Shown here: one piece after another, positions 7,213 through 15,545 of the stretch | Layout: every line of letters starts with the position of its first letter | Numbering within the stretch: the first letter of the stretch is position 1 | DNA from: an uncultured Clostridium sp. | GTDB taxonomy: Bacteria > Bacillota > Clostridia > Lachnospirales > Lachnospiraceae | Direction of reading: 5' to 3' | DNA: 16,313 nucleotides | Assembly (NCBI GenBank): GCA_902464345.1 | Contig: CABQJA010000037.1 | Span: 1 to 16,313 of the forward strand | The notes under the pieces: generated by a model | What the model was told of the DNA's origin: nothing | The model's input: only the letters and a program-made list of their open reading frames with translations | The model's database searches: none | Translations under genes and position numbers: made by a program

Positions 7213-8073
7213 CTACTTTTTATCTTTTGATGGATTCATAAATTTGCTTTTATTAATCTCATAATAAACAATTCCAACACAGAGCATTCCGCCTACAATG
7301 TTTCCGAGTGTTACCGGAATCAGATTAGACAGATATCCGGATGCGCTTAATGCAGAATGGATCTGATCTGCTGTCATTCCATAGGCTTCCTCTGCAACCT
7401 GTACATAGCTTGCGTTGGTAGCTGCAAACATACCGGCCGGAATATAAAACATATTCGCTACGCAGTGCTCAAAGCCGGAGGTTACGAATGCCATGATCGG
7501 GAAAAAGATGGCAAACAATTTTCCGATAATGTCCTTAGCCGTGCCCGCCATCAGGATTGCCATACAGACTAAGATATTACACAAAATACCGGAACAAAAT
7601 GCCGGGAAGAAATCCAGGCTGCATTTTCCGACTGCCACCTTGATCGTATAAGCTCCGAGCAATCCGGATGAATAATTGAACTGGTTCGAATAAAAGGTAA
7701 GTGCGGTCGCGATCAGTGCACCCGCCATATTACTGAAATACACAACTACCAGATTTCTCAGCATCTGAAGGACCGTTACCTTCTTATCCATGATATCCAT
7801 GATCAGAAGACAGTTACCGGTAAACAGCTCACCGCCTACCAACACGATCATCATCAGACCAACCGGGAATACGGTACCCGCCAACAGTCTTGCCAAACCG
7901 ACATTCTGAATATTGTGAACCGCTACATTCGATGCCTGTCCGCCGATGGCAATAAATACACCGGCCATCAATCCCATGATAATCATCTTCCATATGTTCA
8001 GATTTGCTTTTGTAACACCTGCTTTAATATTTCCGTCAATGGTCTCCGCCGGTGTGTTATAAATATTTTCCAT
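7213..8073 (-). CDS. focA: Formate/nitrite transporter family channel, FocA-like
   Basis: Members of this family are pentameric membrane channels that move formate, nitrite or hydrosulfide. The 286-residue protein shows about six membrane segments. Family elements are GELFTGN at 81-87 (the broken second helix), GILCNILVCMA at 162-172, and the pore histidine H203 in SGFEHCVANMFYIPAG. K150 lies before helix 4, where FocA has its conserved lysine. These features resemble FocA more than NirC or the hydrosulfide channel, but assignment within the family from sequence alone is imperfect. Context supports formate: fhs and folD, which consume and process formate, lie upstream on the same strand with no terminator between. 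The ATG at 8071-8073 has GAGGA about 8 bases upstream. The gap to pgsA is 47 bases, with no clear promoter. Confidence 0.92.
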   Translation of the reverse strand: MENIYNTPAETIDGNIKAGVTKANLNIWKMIIMGLMAGVFIAIGGQASNVAVHNIQNVGLARLLAGTVFPVGLMMIVLVGGELFTGNCLLIMDIMDKKVTVLQMLRNLVVVYFSNMAGALIATALTFYSNQFNYSSGLLGAYTIKVAVGKCSLDFFPAFCSGILCNILVCMAILMAGTAKDIIGKLFAIFFPIMAFVTSGFEHCVANMFYIPAGMFAATNASYVQVAEEAYGMTADQIHSALSASGYLSNLIPVTLGNIVGGMLCVGIVYYEINKSKFMNPSKDKK

Positions 8074-8120
8074 GATCTTCTTCCTCTTCTTATGGTATTT
8101 TGTTTATATCTCTATCGTCC

Positions 8121-8684
8121 TTACTTCTGGTTCTTTTCTGACAGCACGGAACGATTCTTGATCAGATAATCCAGCAATGATACTACGGTTAAGATCAATG
8201 CCGCATAGATCAGAATCTGCTCTGCAACATGGAAGCCAAATGCTGCTGAAGGTATCGTTTCACCCAGATTCAGGATCAAAAGGATCACCATCAGCATCTG
8301 AACAGTTGTCTTAATCTTTCCCCAATAGCTGGCTGCGATCACGATGCCGTTGTCGGATGCGATCAGACGGAACCCACTGATGATAAACTCTCTTGCAATA
8401 ATTACAATGACCACCCATGCCGGAATCCGGTCCAGAGAAATCAGTGCGATCATTGCGGAACAGACTAACAGCTTATCGGCAAGCGGATCCATGAACTTTC
8501 CGAAATCCGTAACCAGATTATATTTCCGTGCAATTCTTCCGTCCAGAAAGTCCGTCAGGCTTGCTACGATAAAGATTCCGACTGCGATCCATTTTCCTCC
8601 CGGAATCCCCGGAACCATCAGGGCTACAAGAAAAAACGGAATCAGTATTGTTCTGAAAATTGTCAGCTTATTCGGTAAATTCAT
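8121..8684 (-). CDS. pgsA: CDP-diacylglycerol--glycerol-3-phosphate 3-phosphatidyltransferase
   Basis: PgsA makes phosphatidylglycerol phosphate, the committed step to phosphatidylglycerol and cardiolipin, in the membrane. The CDP-alcohol phosphatidyltransferase motif D-x2-D-G-x2-A-R-x8-G-x3-D-x3-D is complete: D45, D48, G49, A52, R53, G62, D66 and D70 of the 187-residue product. A further conserved segment, GKIKTTVQM, follows in the second half, and there are several hydrophobic helices. The N-terminus, MNLPNKLTIFR, is typical. The ATG at 8682-8684 has GGAGAGG six bases upstream, whereas the longer frame would start at a TTG at 8699 that overlaps that site. The gene overlaps rimO by 17 bases, an arrangement common in Firmicutes. 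Cardiolipin synthase or phosphatidylserine synthase are alternatives in the superfamily, but length and N-terminus favour PgsA. Confidence 0.94.
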   Translation of the reverse strand: MNLPNKLTIFRTILIPFFLVALMVPGIPGGKWIAVGIFIVASLTDFLDGRIARKYNLVTDFGKFMDPLADKLLVCSAMIALISLDRIPAWVVIVIIAREFIISGFRLIASDNGIVIAASYWGKIKTTVQMLMVILLILNLGETIPSAAFGFHVAEQILIYAALILTVVSLLDYLIKNRSVLSEKNQK

Positions 8685-10005
8685 ATACAACCTCTCCAAT
8701 CAAATCATACTCATTCGCATCTGTAATACGAACTGTCACCATTTCTCCGGATACGATCTCTTCCTCTGCAGATACAAAAATATAACCATCTACATTCGGT
8801 GCTTCCCGGTAAGACCTTCCCATATATACATCATCCTGATAAAGATATCCTTCAATCAGAACCTGCAGGACTTTTCCTATCATTTTCTGATTATTATCGT
8901 AGGATACTTCCTGCTGCAGCACCATGATTTCTTCCTGCCACTGCTTCTTTACATCCTCATCGATCTGATCCGGCATATCCGCAGCTCTGGTACCCTCTTC
9001 CGGTGAATATGTGAATACTCCCAGTCGTTCAAACTCCATTTCATCTACAAACTGCATCAATGCATCATGCTGCTCCTTCGTTTCACCCGGAAAGCCCGTG
9101 ATCAATGTCGTCCGGATCGTAATATCCGGCATTGCCTTCCGCAATCTGGAAACCACATCCCGGATCTGTGCCTGATTCGTTCTGCGTCCCATGGCTCTCA
9201 AGATGGCATCCTCCGAATGCTGGATCGGCATATCGATATAATGACATACTTTCGGATTTTCCGCCATAGTCTGAATCAGCTCGTCCGTAATCTCCTCCGG
9301 ATAGCAATATAATAACCGGATCCACTGGATGCCTTCCAGCTCGCTCAACCGGTTCAACAGCTCCGGCAGCTTCTTGCCGCCATATAAGTCCTGTCCGTAG
9401 ACAGTTGTCTCCTGTGCCACCAAAACCAGCTCTTTATAGCCGGCATCCGCCAGCTTCTTCGCCGTCATCAGCACCTCATCCATCGGAATGCTTCTGTAAT
9501 TACCACGTAAATACGGAATAATACAATACGTACAACGTTTATTGCAGCCCTCCGCAATCTTTAAATATGCCATTGCATTACCGGTCGTTACCACGCGGTC
9601 TGTCAGATTGGTCGGCAGATACTCCACATCCTTACAGCAGATCAGATGCTTTCCAGCCGTTGCCTGCTGTACCACCGTAACAATGTCATCAATATTGGTC
9701 GATCCCATGATCGCATCGACCTCCGGAATCTCTGCCTGAATCTCCGCCTGATACCGCTGTGCCAGACAGCCTGTTACGATCAACGCCTTTAAGCGGGCTG
9801 TCTTTTTTAACTCTGCCAGCTCCAGGATCGTTGTGATACTTTCTTCTTTCGCATCATGGATAAAGCAACAGGTGTTTACAACCGCAACATCCGCTTCTTT
9901 TTCTTCATTTGTAATATTATACCCATGTGTTTTCAGTAAGCTGAGCATGACCTCACTGTCTACCAGATTCTTATCACAGCCCAGCGATACAAATAATATA
10001 TTCAT
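8668..10005 (-). CDS. rimO: Ribosomal protein uS12 methylthiotransferase, radical SAM
   Basis: RimO adds a methylthio group to an aspartate of ribosomal protein uS12 using two iron-sulfur clusters and S-adenosylmethionine. The N-terminal UPF0004 domain supplies C10 (SLGCDKNLVDSE), C46 (NTCCFIHDA) and C80 (TGCLAQRY) for the auxiliary cluster. The radical SAM core carries C154-x3-C158-x2-C161 in GCNKRCTYCIIPYLRG. A C-terminal TRAM domain occupies roughly the last 70 residues. The SLGCDKNLVDSE start and the YLRGNYRS sequence after the cluster motif separate RimO from the tRNA-modifying MiaB and MtaB, and 445 residues is the normal size. The start at 10003-10005 has AGAGGA upstream. It lies 14 bases after folD and overlaps pgsA by 17 bases, so it is probably co-transcribed with both. 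Confidence 0.97.
   Translation of the reverse strand: MNILFVSLGCDKNLVDSEVMLSLLKTHGYNITNEEKEADVAVVNTCCFIHDAKEESITTILELAELKKTARLKALIVTGCLAQRYQAEIQAEIPEVDAIMGSTNIDDIVTVVQQATAGKHLICCKDVEYLPTNLTDRVVTTGNAMAYLKIAEGCNKRCTYCIIPYLRGNYRSIPMDEVLMTAKKLADAGYKELVLVAQETTVYGQDLYGGKKLPELLNRLSELEGIQWIRLLYCYPEEITDELIQTMAENPKVCHYIDMPIQHSEDAILRAMGRRTNQAQIRDVVSRLRKAMPDITIRTTLITGFPGETKEQHDALMQFVDEMEFERLGVFTYSPEEGTRAADMPDQIDEDVKKQWQEEIMVLQQEVSYDNNQKMIGKVLQVLIEGYLYQDDVYMGRSYREAPNVDGYIFVSAEEEIVSGEMVTVRITDANEYDLIGEVVYEFTE
8691..8697 (-). promoter_or_regulatory. Ribosome binding site for pgsA, inside the end of rimO
   Basis: GGAGAGG lies 6 bases before the pgsA ATG at 8682-8684. It is inside rimO and overlaps the alternative TTG at 8697-8699, so it decides the start. 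Confidence 0.7.
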
Positions 10006-10019
10006 CCCTGTTCCTCTTG

Positions 10020-10868
10020 CTATGCTTTCCGGATTTCCACTGCCTCTACACAGTTATGCATCAGCATCGCTATGGTCATCGGGCCAACGCCGCCCGGTAC
10101 CGGTGTGATCGCACTTGCGACCGGTTCTACCGATGCATAATCCACATCTCCGCAAAGCTTGTTATTCTCATCCCGGTGAATGCCGACATCAATGACTACG
10201 GCACCCTCCTTTACATAGGATGCATCTATCATCTTCGGTCTGCCGATCGCAACCACCAGAATATCTGCCCGTCTGGTCACTTCCTTCAGATCCCTGGTTC
10301 TGGAATGACATACCGTGACGGTTCCGTTCTCACGCAATAACAGCATTGCCATCGGTTTTCCTACGATATTACTTCTGCCGAGTACTACGCACTCTTTTCC
10401 TTCGATTGCAATCCCGGATCTTTTTAACAGCTGGATGATACCGGCCGGTGTACAGGACACAAAGCCTGCCTGTCCGATGCTCAATGCACCTACACTCTGC
10501 GGATGGAATCCATCCACATCCTTTTTCGGATCAATTGCCCGAATAATATGATTCTCATTGATATGCTTCGGAACCGGTAACTGCACCAGAATGCCATAAA
10601 TGGAATCATCATGGTTTAATTTATCAATAATTGCAAGCAGCTCTTCCTCGGTGGTTTCCTCCGGAAGCTCATAGGATACCGACTGGATTCCGATGTATTC
10701 ACATGCTTTCTTCTTGTTCCCCACATAGACTGTCGAGGCCGGATCATTTCCCACCTGAATCACCGCCAGTGCGATTTCGGTGCCCTGCGCCCTGTAGGCT
10801 GCTACCTGCTCCTTCAATTCATCCTTGATCTGTTTGCTGATCTGTTTTCCATCAATAATTGCTGCCAT
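10020..10868 (-). CDS. folD: Bifunctional methylenetetrahydrofolate dehydrogenase / methenyltetrahydrofolate cyclohydrolase
   Basis: FolD interconverts 10-formyl-, 5,10-methenyl- and 5,10-methylene-tetrahydrofolate in the cytoplasm, usually with NADP(H). The 282-residue protein has the catalytic Y48-x3-K52 in STVYVGNKKKAC, Q96 in ILVQLPVP, and D119 in KDVDGFHP. It also has the nucleotide-binding GRSNIVGKPMA at 164-174 and the signature PVPGGVGPMT at about 256-265. All residues needed for both activities appear present, so a separate cyclohydrolase is not required. The ATG at 10866-10868 has a perfect AGGAGG six bases upstream. It follows fhs by 28 bases, and the two act in sequence on the same cofactor. 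Cofactor preference (NADP or NAD) cannot be settled by eye. Confidence 0.97.
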   Translation of the reverse strand: MAAIIDGKQISKQIKDELKEQVAAYRAQGTEIALAVIQVGNDPASTVYVGNKKKACEYIGIQSVSYELPEETTEEELLAIIDKLNHDDSIYGILVQLPVPKHINENHIIRAIDPKKDVDGFHPQSVGALSIGQAGFVSCTPAGIIQLLKRSGIAIEGKECVVLGRSNIVGKPMAMLLLRENGTVTVCHSRTRDLKEVTRRADILVVAIGRPKMIDASYVKEGAVVIDVGIHRDENNKLCGDVDYASVEPVASAITPVPGGVGPMTIAMLMHNCVEAVEIRKA

Positions 10869-10896
10869 TTATGTCCTCCTGATTCCTCTTGCCTGC

Positions 10897-12567
10897 TTAG
10901 AATAGGCCAACTGTTTTTCCTGTCTCATCTACATAAATCCGCTCTGCCGCCGGATGCTTCGGGAGTCCCGGCATGGTCATGATCGTACCGGTGATCGCTA
11001 CAATAAATCCGGCACCTGCACTGACATATACCTCCCGGATCGTTATTTCAAATCCGCTCGGTCTGCCTAATTTCTTCGGATCATCAGAAAGCGAATACTG
11101 ATTCTTTGCCATACAGATCGGGAGCTTATCATATCCCAGTGCCGTCAGGCGTGCAATTGCCTTCTTTGCTGCCGGTGAATACGTAACACTGCCTGCTCCG
11201 TAGATCTCCTTTGCGATTGTCTCTATCTTCTCTTCGATTGATAATTCTGTATCATAAAGCGGTGCATAGTGGCTCTCCTTGGTCTCCAGCGTATGAAGAA
11301 CTGCCTCCGCAAGTGCAAGACCGCCTCCTCCGCCCTTTTCCCATACTTCTGCCAGTGCGAAATTACAATCCCGTTCTTCACAGAAATTCTGTACAAAGGT
11401 AAGCTCTGCTTCTGTATCTGTTACAAACCGGTTCAGGGTAACCACGATCGGTACTCCGAACTTCTTCAGATTCTCAATGTGCTTCTCCAGGTTTACAATT
11501 CCCTTGCTTAAGGCATCGATATTTTCCTGACTTAATTCATCCTTTGCGACACCGCCGTTGTATTTCAATGCACGCACAGTTGCTACCAGAACGACAGCAT
11601 CCGGCTTTAATCCTGCCTGTCTGCACTTAATATCCATAAACTTCTCTGCACCGAGATCTGCGCCAAAACCGGCTTCCGTAATGACATAATCCGCTAATTT
11701 CAATGCGGTCTTTGTCGCACGGACACTGTTGCATCCATGTGCAATATTCGCAAACGGGCCACCATGAACGATCGCAGGTGTATGCTCTAAGGTCTGGATC
11801 AGATTCGGCTTGATCGCATCCTTTAAAAGAGCTGTCATGGCTCCTACTGCATGAAGATCTGCTGCGGTTACCGGTTCTCCTGTATACTTATAAGCTACAA
11901 TAATACGTCCCAGACGTTGCTCCAGATCCTGCAGGTCATTTGCAAGACATAAGATTGCCATAATCTCAGATGCTACTGTAATGACAAAGCCATCCTGTCT
12001 GACAACTCCGTCCATCTTGCCGCCCATACCGACAACGATATTTCTCAATGCCCGGTCATTCATATCCAGGCAGCGCTTCCATACGATCTGCTTCGGATCG
12101 ATTCCAAGCTCATTTCCCTGCTGTAGATGATTGTCCAGCATCGCTGCCAGCAGATTATTCGCTGATGTAATGGCATGAAAATCTCCGGTGAAATGAAGAT
12201 TCAGATCCTCCATCGGTACTACCTGTGAGAATCCGCCACCGGCAGCTCCGCCCTTAATTCCAAAGCATGGACCAAGGGATGGTTCCCGAAGTGCGATCAC
12301 CGCCTTCTTATTCAGACGACCAAAAGCCTGTCCCAGTCCAACGGTAACGGTGGTCTTACCTTCTCCGGCAGGTGTCGGATTAATTGCTGTTACCAGTATC
12401 AGCTTACCGTCCGGATTCTTCTCGATCCGATTCATCAGCTCATCACTTAATTTTGCCTTGTATTTTCCATATAATTCCAGATCGTCCGGCTGAATATCCA
12501 GCTTTCCTGCGATCTCCTCAATTCTGTTTAATTCTGCTTCCTGTGCAATCTCAATATCTGTTTTCAT
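10897..12567 (-). CDS. fhs: Formate--tetrahydrofolate ligase
   Basis: Fhs uses ATP to join formate to tetrahydrofolate, giving 10-formyl-THF for purine synthesis, formyl-Met-tRNA and, in acetogens, the methyl branch of the Wood-Ljungdahl pathway. The 556-residue length is normal. The nucleotide-binding loop TPAGEGKT is at 65-72. The highly conserved REPSLGPCFGIKGGAAGGG lies at 94-112 and LHFTGDFHAI at 124-133. The sequence stays family-like to the C-terminal KTVGLF. The ATG at 12565-12567 has AAAGGA 6 bases upstream. A strong promoter at 12610-12638 drives it, and folD follows 28 bases downstream. Presence of Fhs does not by itself prove acetogenesis, since many fermenters use it for purines and serine/glycine metabolism. 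Confidence 0.98.
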   Translation of the reverse strand: MKTDIEIAQEAELNRIEEIAGKLDIQPDDLELYGKYKAKLSDELMNRIEKNPDGKLILVTAINPTPAGEGKTTVTVGLGQAFGRLNKKAVIALREPSLGPCFGIKGGAAGGGFSQVVPMEDLNLHFTGDFHAITSANNLLAAMLDNHLQQGNELGIDPKQIVWKRCLDMNDRALRNIVVGMGGKMDGVVRQDGFVITVASEIMAILCLANDLQDLEQRLGRIIVAYKYTGEPVTAADLHAVGAMTALLKDAIKPNLIQTLEHTPAIVHGGPFANIAHGCNSVRATKTALKLADYVITEAGFGADLGAEKFMDIKCRQAGLKPDAVVLVATVRALKYNGGVAKDELSQENIDALSKGIVNLEKHIENLKKFGVPIVVTLNRFVTDTEAELTFVQNFCEERDCNFALAEVWEKGGGGGLALAEAVLHTLETKESHYAPLYDTELSIEEKIETIAKEIYGAGSVTYSPAAKKAIARLTALGYDKLPICMAKNQYSLSDDPKKLGRPSGFEITIREVYVSAGAGFIVAITGTIMTMPGLPKHPAAERIYVDETGKTVGLF

Positions 12568-12609
12568 CTTAAATCCTTTCTGACCCTACTCATCAGGTTA
12601 CCACTAGCC

Positions 12610-12638
12610 ATCCTACCGAATTCCCCGGCTATTGTCAA
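12610..12638 (-). promoter_or_regulatory. Sigma-A type promoter for the fhs operon
   Basis: On the minus strand a perfect TTGACA (12633-12638) is followed by 17 bases and TAGGAT (12610-12615). The -10 box keeps the four most conserved positions. Transcription would start near 12603, giving a leader of about 36 bases with the fhs ribosome binding site. This gap of 91 bases shows no terminator hairpin with a T run after ftsK, so read-through from ftsK may add to expression. Confidence 0.82.
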
Positions 12639-12658
12639 CCCCACGGCCGCTTTGTCCT

Positions 12659-15478
12659 CTAGTAATACTCTTCCACCCATTCCTCAAACTGCTCTTTCGA
12701 CATCAGTATGGTTCGTGGCTTTGTGCCCTCATCCGGTCCGACTACACCGGCTTCCGCCAGCTGATCCATAATCCTTGCCGCCCGGTTAAAGCCGACCTTG
12801 AACTTCCGCTGCAACATACCGATTGATGCCTTTTCGCTCTCAATGATCAGCTCCGCCGCCTGCTTGAAATATTCATCCCGGCCGGAATTATCCGACTGGG
12901 TTCCGGATGCGGATGCCGCGCTCGATGATGCGGCCGCACTGTTTTCTATCTGACTGGTGATTTCCGGATCATAGGTTACCTCACTGCTCTGCTCCTTCAA
13001 GAAGTCTACCACTTTACTAACCTCTTCATCCGATACAAAGGCTCCCTGTACCCGCACCGGCTTCGGATACCCGGTCGGATAAAACAGCATGTCACCTTTT
13101 CCGAGCAGCTTCTCTGCTCCGGACATGTCCAGAATGGTTCTGGAATCGACCAGAGAGGATACTGCAAATGCAATTCTGGATGGCACATTCGCCTTGATCA
13201 ATCCGGTAATGACATCTACCGATGGCCGCTGTGTTGCGATAACCAGATGGATACCGGCCGCTCTGGCCAACTGCGACAGTCTCACGATTGCATCCTCTAC
13301 ATCTCCGTGTGCAACCATCATCAAATCCGCCAGCTCATCCACAATTACCACGATCTGTGGCAGTTTCTTTATTTCACTTTCTTCTTTATTTACCTGAGCC
13401 TGTACCTCTTCAACCTTCTTGTTATATCCCTTCAGGTTCCGTACATTGTATTCTGCAAACAGCTGATAACGTTTGGTCATTTCGATTACTGCCCAGTTCA
13501 ATGCACCGGCCGCCTTCTTCGGATCGGTCACAACCGGAATCATCAGATGTGGAATACCATTATATGCGGTCAGCTCTACCACCTTCGGATCAATCATGAT
13601 CAGCTTCACATCCTCCGGATTTGCCTTATAAAGGATACTCATAATGATCGTATTGATACAGACTGATTTACCGGAACCGGTAGCTCCGGCGATCAACAGA
13701 TGCGGCATTTTCGCAATATCCGCTACCACCGTCTGTCCACTGATATCTTTACCGACTGCAAACCCTATATCGGATGGGAATTTCTGGAATGTATCTGTTT
13801 CCAGAAGATCACGCAGCATAACGGCCGAATTCTCCTTATTCGGAATCTCAATTCCGATTGCCGCCTTTCCGGGGATCGGTGCTTCAATTCGAATATCCGC
13901 TGCCGCAAGATTGAGCTTTATATCATCTGCCAGCCCGACAATCTTGCTGACCTTTACACCCTGTTCCGGCTGCAGTTCAAATCGGGTTACTGCGGGACCA
14001 CAGCTGTAATCCGTTACCCTTGCACGGACTCCAAAGCTATCCAGCGTACTTTGCAGCCGGTCAATGGTTTCCTGAATATGCGCATCGTTATTTTTCTTTG
14101 AACCTTTTCCTCTGGTCAGAAGATCAAGCGGTGGCCGCTGATATCCGTTTTTTGTAACAGATGCGTTACCTGAACCAGTGTCTGTTCCTGCAGGTTTCGT
14201 CGAGGTCATTTCTGTTTTCGTCTCAGATTCCGTTTGCCCCGGTTCTGTCAGCTCCCGCTCTGCTGCCTTCAATTCAACCGGCTTTGCTTCTATCGGTTTC
14301 GGCTTCGATGTCCTTCTTCTTACCGGTGCAGGCTTTTCCTCCTCCGGTTCTAAAGGCGTCACTGCTACCTGTGCTTCTTCCTCCGTCTGCATGGTAATCT
14401 CATGGATTCCACCCGGAATTTCTCCGGTTGCCGCCGGTTCCTCGGTCTCTTCCTCATAGGTCATGGTAATCTCGTGAATCTCTTCCTGCTTTAACGGATC
14501 CTCCCGCTTGAACTCCTCATGCTCAAGAGTTCCCTGTTCGCCGTCCGTCGGTAATACGGTCAGATTCCGAAACAGTTTCTTATCAATCTTCCGGTTAAAC
14601 CGGTCATATTCCGGCTCTCTGGCAGCAGCCTCTTTTTCTAACTGTGCTTTTGCCTTTTTCTTTTCTTTTTCCGCACGTCGTAATTCAATCTCGTTCTTTC
14701 GCTTTTCTTTTGCGGCAAGCTCTTTCGCTTCCCGTTCTGCCTGTTTGACTGCTCTGGCCTCATCCAGCGTCATGCGATCAGCCTGACGCTTCTCCTGATA
14801 CTCCTGGCCGCGTTCCTTCGCATCCTCAAAGCCTTCTTTCATACGGACTCCGCCCTTTTGCAGCAGGCGAATAAAGGATTTCTCTGTCATCAGAATAAGC
14901 ATGATCAGAATGATCACGATCAATACCAGATAACTGCCTACAACTCCGATTCCATTCTTTAACAGCAGTGCCAGACCTCCGCCGATAAATCCGCCTCCGG
15001 ACTTCTCTGCAAATGCGGTAAGGTATAAATCTCCCGCTTTTGTTCCATCCGGAATCCCGACGATCAGCTGTGCCAGCATGGATATATCCAGACATACCAC
15101 TCCGGCATACACGGTTTTCTTGATTGCCTGTGTGGAGAATCCGTTTGCAAACAGAAACGCCATTCCCACGAACAGGAGAATCGGTAATATGTATTGTATA
15201 CATCCAAACACACCAAAGAAAAATCCGCTGATTGCATTTCCGACGGTTCCGCAAAGTCCAAAGTTACTGACTTCCAGAAATATTGCCACTGCACAGGCTA
15301 CGATCAGGACAATTTCCAGATGAAATCCATCTTCTTTCTTTGCCGGTGCCTGTTTGGCCTGCGTCGATGATCTTGCTCCTGTTGCCTTTGTTCTCTGCTT
15401 CGCACTGCCGGTAGTCGTTCTGCTCCGACTGCTTCCTGTATTTGTTTGTGATTTTCCAGTGCCTTTCTTCTGGGCCAT
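12659..15478 (-). CDS. ftsK: DNA translocase FtsK/SpoIIIE
   Basis: This membrane-anchored hexameric ATPase pumps chromosomal DNA through the closing division septum, or into the forespore. In the 939-residue product, a Ser/Thr/Lys-rich cytoplasmic tail (1-50) is followed by about four membrane segments (roughly 56-200). A long charged linker follows (about 215-450), with a Lys/Glu-rich probably helical part at 220-288 and a duplicated IHEITM peptide. The motor domain has Walker A GATGSGKS at 598-605 and Walker B VVIVDELADLM near 710-720. After a Ser/Ala-rich spacer (845-867), the C-terminal winged-helix gamma domain (about 868-939) includes KFKVGFNRAARIMDQL, which reads DNA polarity sequences. 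The start is the ATG at 15476-15478, 8 bases after AGGAG; a GTG at 15487 overlaps that site. FtsK and SpoIIIE roles cannot be separated by sequence alone. Confidence 0.97.
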   Translation of the reverse strand: MAQKKGTGKSQTNTGSSRSRTTTGSAKQRTKATGARSSTQAKQAPAKKEDGFHLEIVLIVACAVAIFLEVSNFGLCGTVGNAISGFFFGVFGCIQYILPILLFVGMAFLFANGFSTQAIKKTVYAGVVCLDISMLAQLIVGIPDGTKAGDLYLTAFAEKSGGGFIGGGLALLLKNGIGVVGSYLVLIVIILIMLILMTEKSFIRLLQKGGVRMKEGFEDAKERGQEYQEKRQADRMTLDEARAVKQAEREAKELAAKEKRKNEIELRRAEKEKKKAKAQLEKEAAAREPEYDRFNRKIDKKLFRNLTVLPTDGEQGTLEHEEFKREDPLKQEEIHEITMTYEEETEEPAATGEIPGGIHEITMQTEEEAQVAVTPLEPEEEKPAPVRRRTSKPKPIEAKPVELKAAERELTEPGQTESETKTEMTSTKPAGTDTGSGNASVTKNGYQRPPLDLLTRGKGSKKNNDAHIQETIDRLQSTLDSFGVRARVTDYSCGPAVTRFELQPEQGVKVSKIVGLADDIKLNLAAADIRIEAPIPGKAAIGIEIPNKENSAVMLRDLLETDTFQKFPSDIGFAVGKDISGQTVVADIAKMPHLLIAGATGSGKSVCINTIIMSILYKANPEDVKLIMIDPKVVELTAYNGIPHLMIPVVTDPKKAAGALNWAVIEMTKRYQLFAEYNVRNLKGYNKKVEEVQAQVNKEESEIKKLPQIVVIVDELADLMMVAHGDVEDAIVRLSQLARAAGIHLVIATQRPSVDVITGLIKANVPSRIAFAVSSLVDSRTILDMSGAEKLLGKGDMLFYPTGYPKPVRVQGAFVSDEEVSKVVDFLKEQSSEVTYDPEITSQIENSAAASSSAASASGTQSDNSGRDEYFKQAAELIIESEKASIGMLQRKFKVGFNRAARIMDQLAEAGVVGPDEGTKPRTILMSKEQFEEWVEEYY
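14390..14479 (-). repeat. Duplicated IHEITM peptide in the FtsK linker
   Basis: The six-residue peptide I-H-E-I-T-M occurs at 14462-14479 and again at 14390-14407, 24 codons apart. Each copy is followed by an acidic stretch (TYEEETEEP and QTEEEAQV). The DNA of the two copies differs by only a few bases. Confidence 0.85.
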
Positions 15479-15486
15479 TCGGTTCA

Positions 15487-15491
15487 CTCCT
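15487..15491 (-). promoter_or_regulatory. Ribosome binding site deciding the ftsK start
   Basis: AGGAG lies 8 bases before the ATG at 15476-15478. It overlaps the in-frame GTG at 15485-15487, so the ATG is the better start. Confidence 0.72.
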
Positions 15492-15545
15492 ATTTCTTAT
15501 ATTCTGACTGTTCAGTCTTCATTATCTGTTCGTAATTTCCCATTC

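Noticed and set aside
8344..9006. Plus-strand open frame of 220 codons opposite pgsA and rimO
   Set aside because: It spans two confident minus-strand genes with catalytic motifs intact, and its translation has no protein-like domain pattern. It is a codon-bias shadow.
10897..12567. A Wood-Ljungdahl (acetogenesis) gene cluster
   Set aside because: Only fhs and folD are present. No acs/cooS, metF, fdh or cyclohydrolase-type fchA gene is in the window, and fhs-folD are common in non-acetogens.
15488..15545. GATAAT and TATAAG boxes in the uppP-ftsK gap as ftsK promoters
   Set aside because: No matching -35 element lies at 16 to 18 bases from either box.
15501..15545. LexA-like operator suggested by a CGAACAG sequence and a second GAACAG upstream of ftsK
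   Set aside because: The Firmicute LexA box needs an inverted CGAAC/GTTCG pair at fixed spacing. Here the two copies are direct, not inverted, and no GTTCG partner is present.
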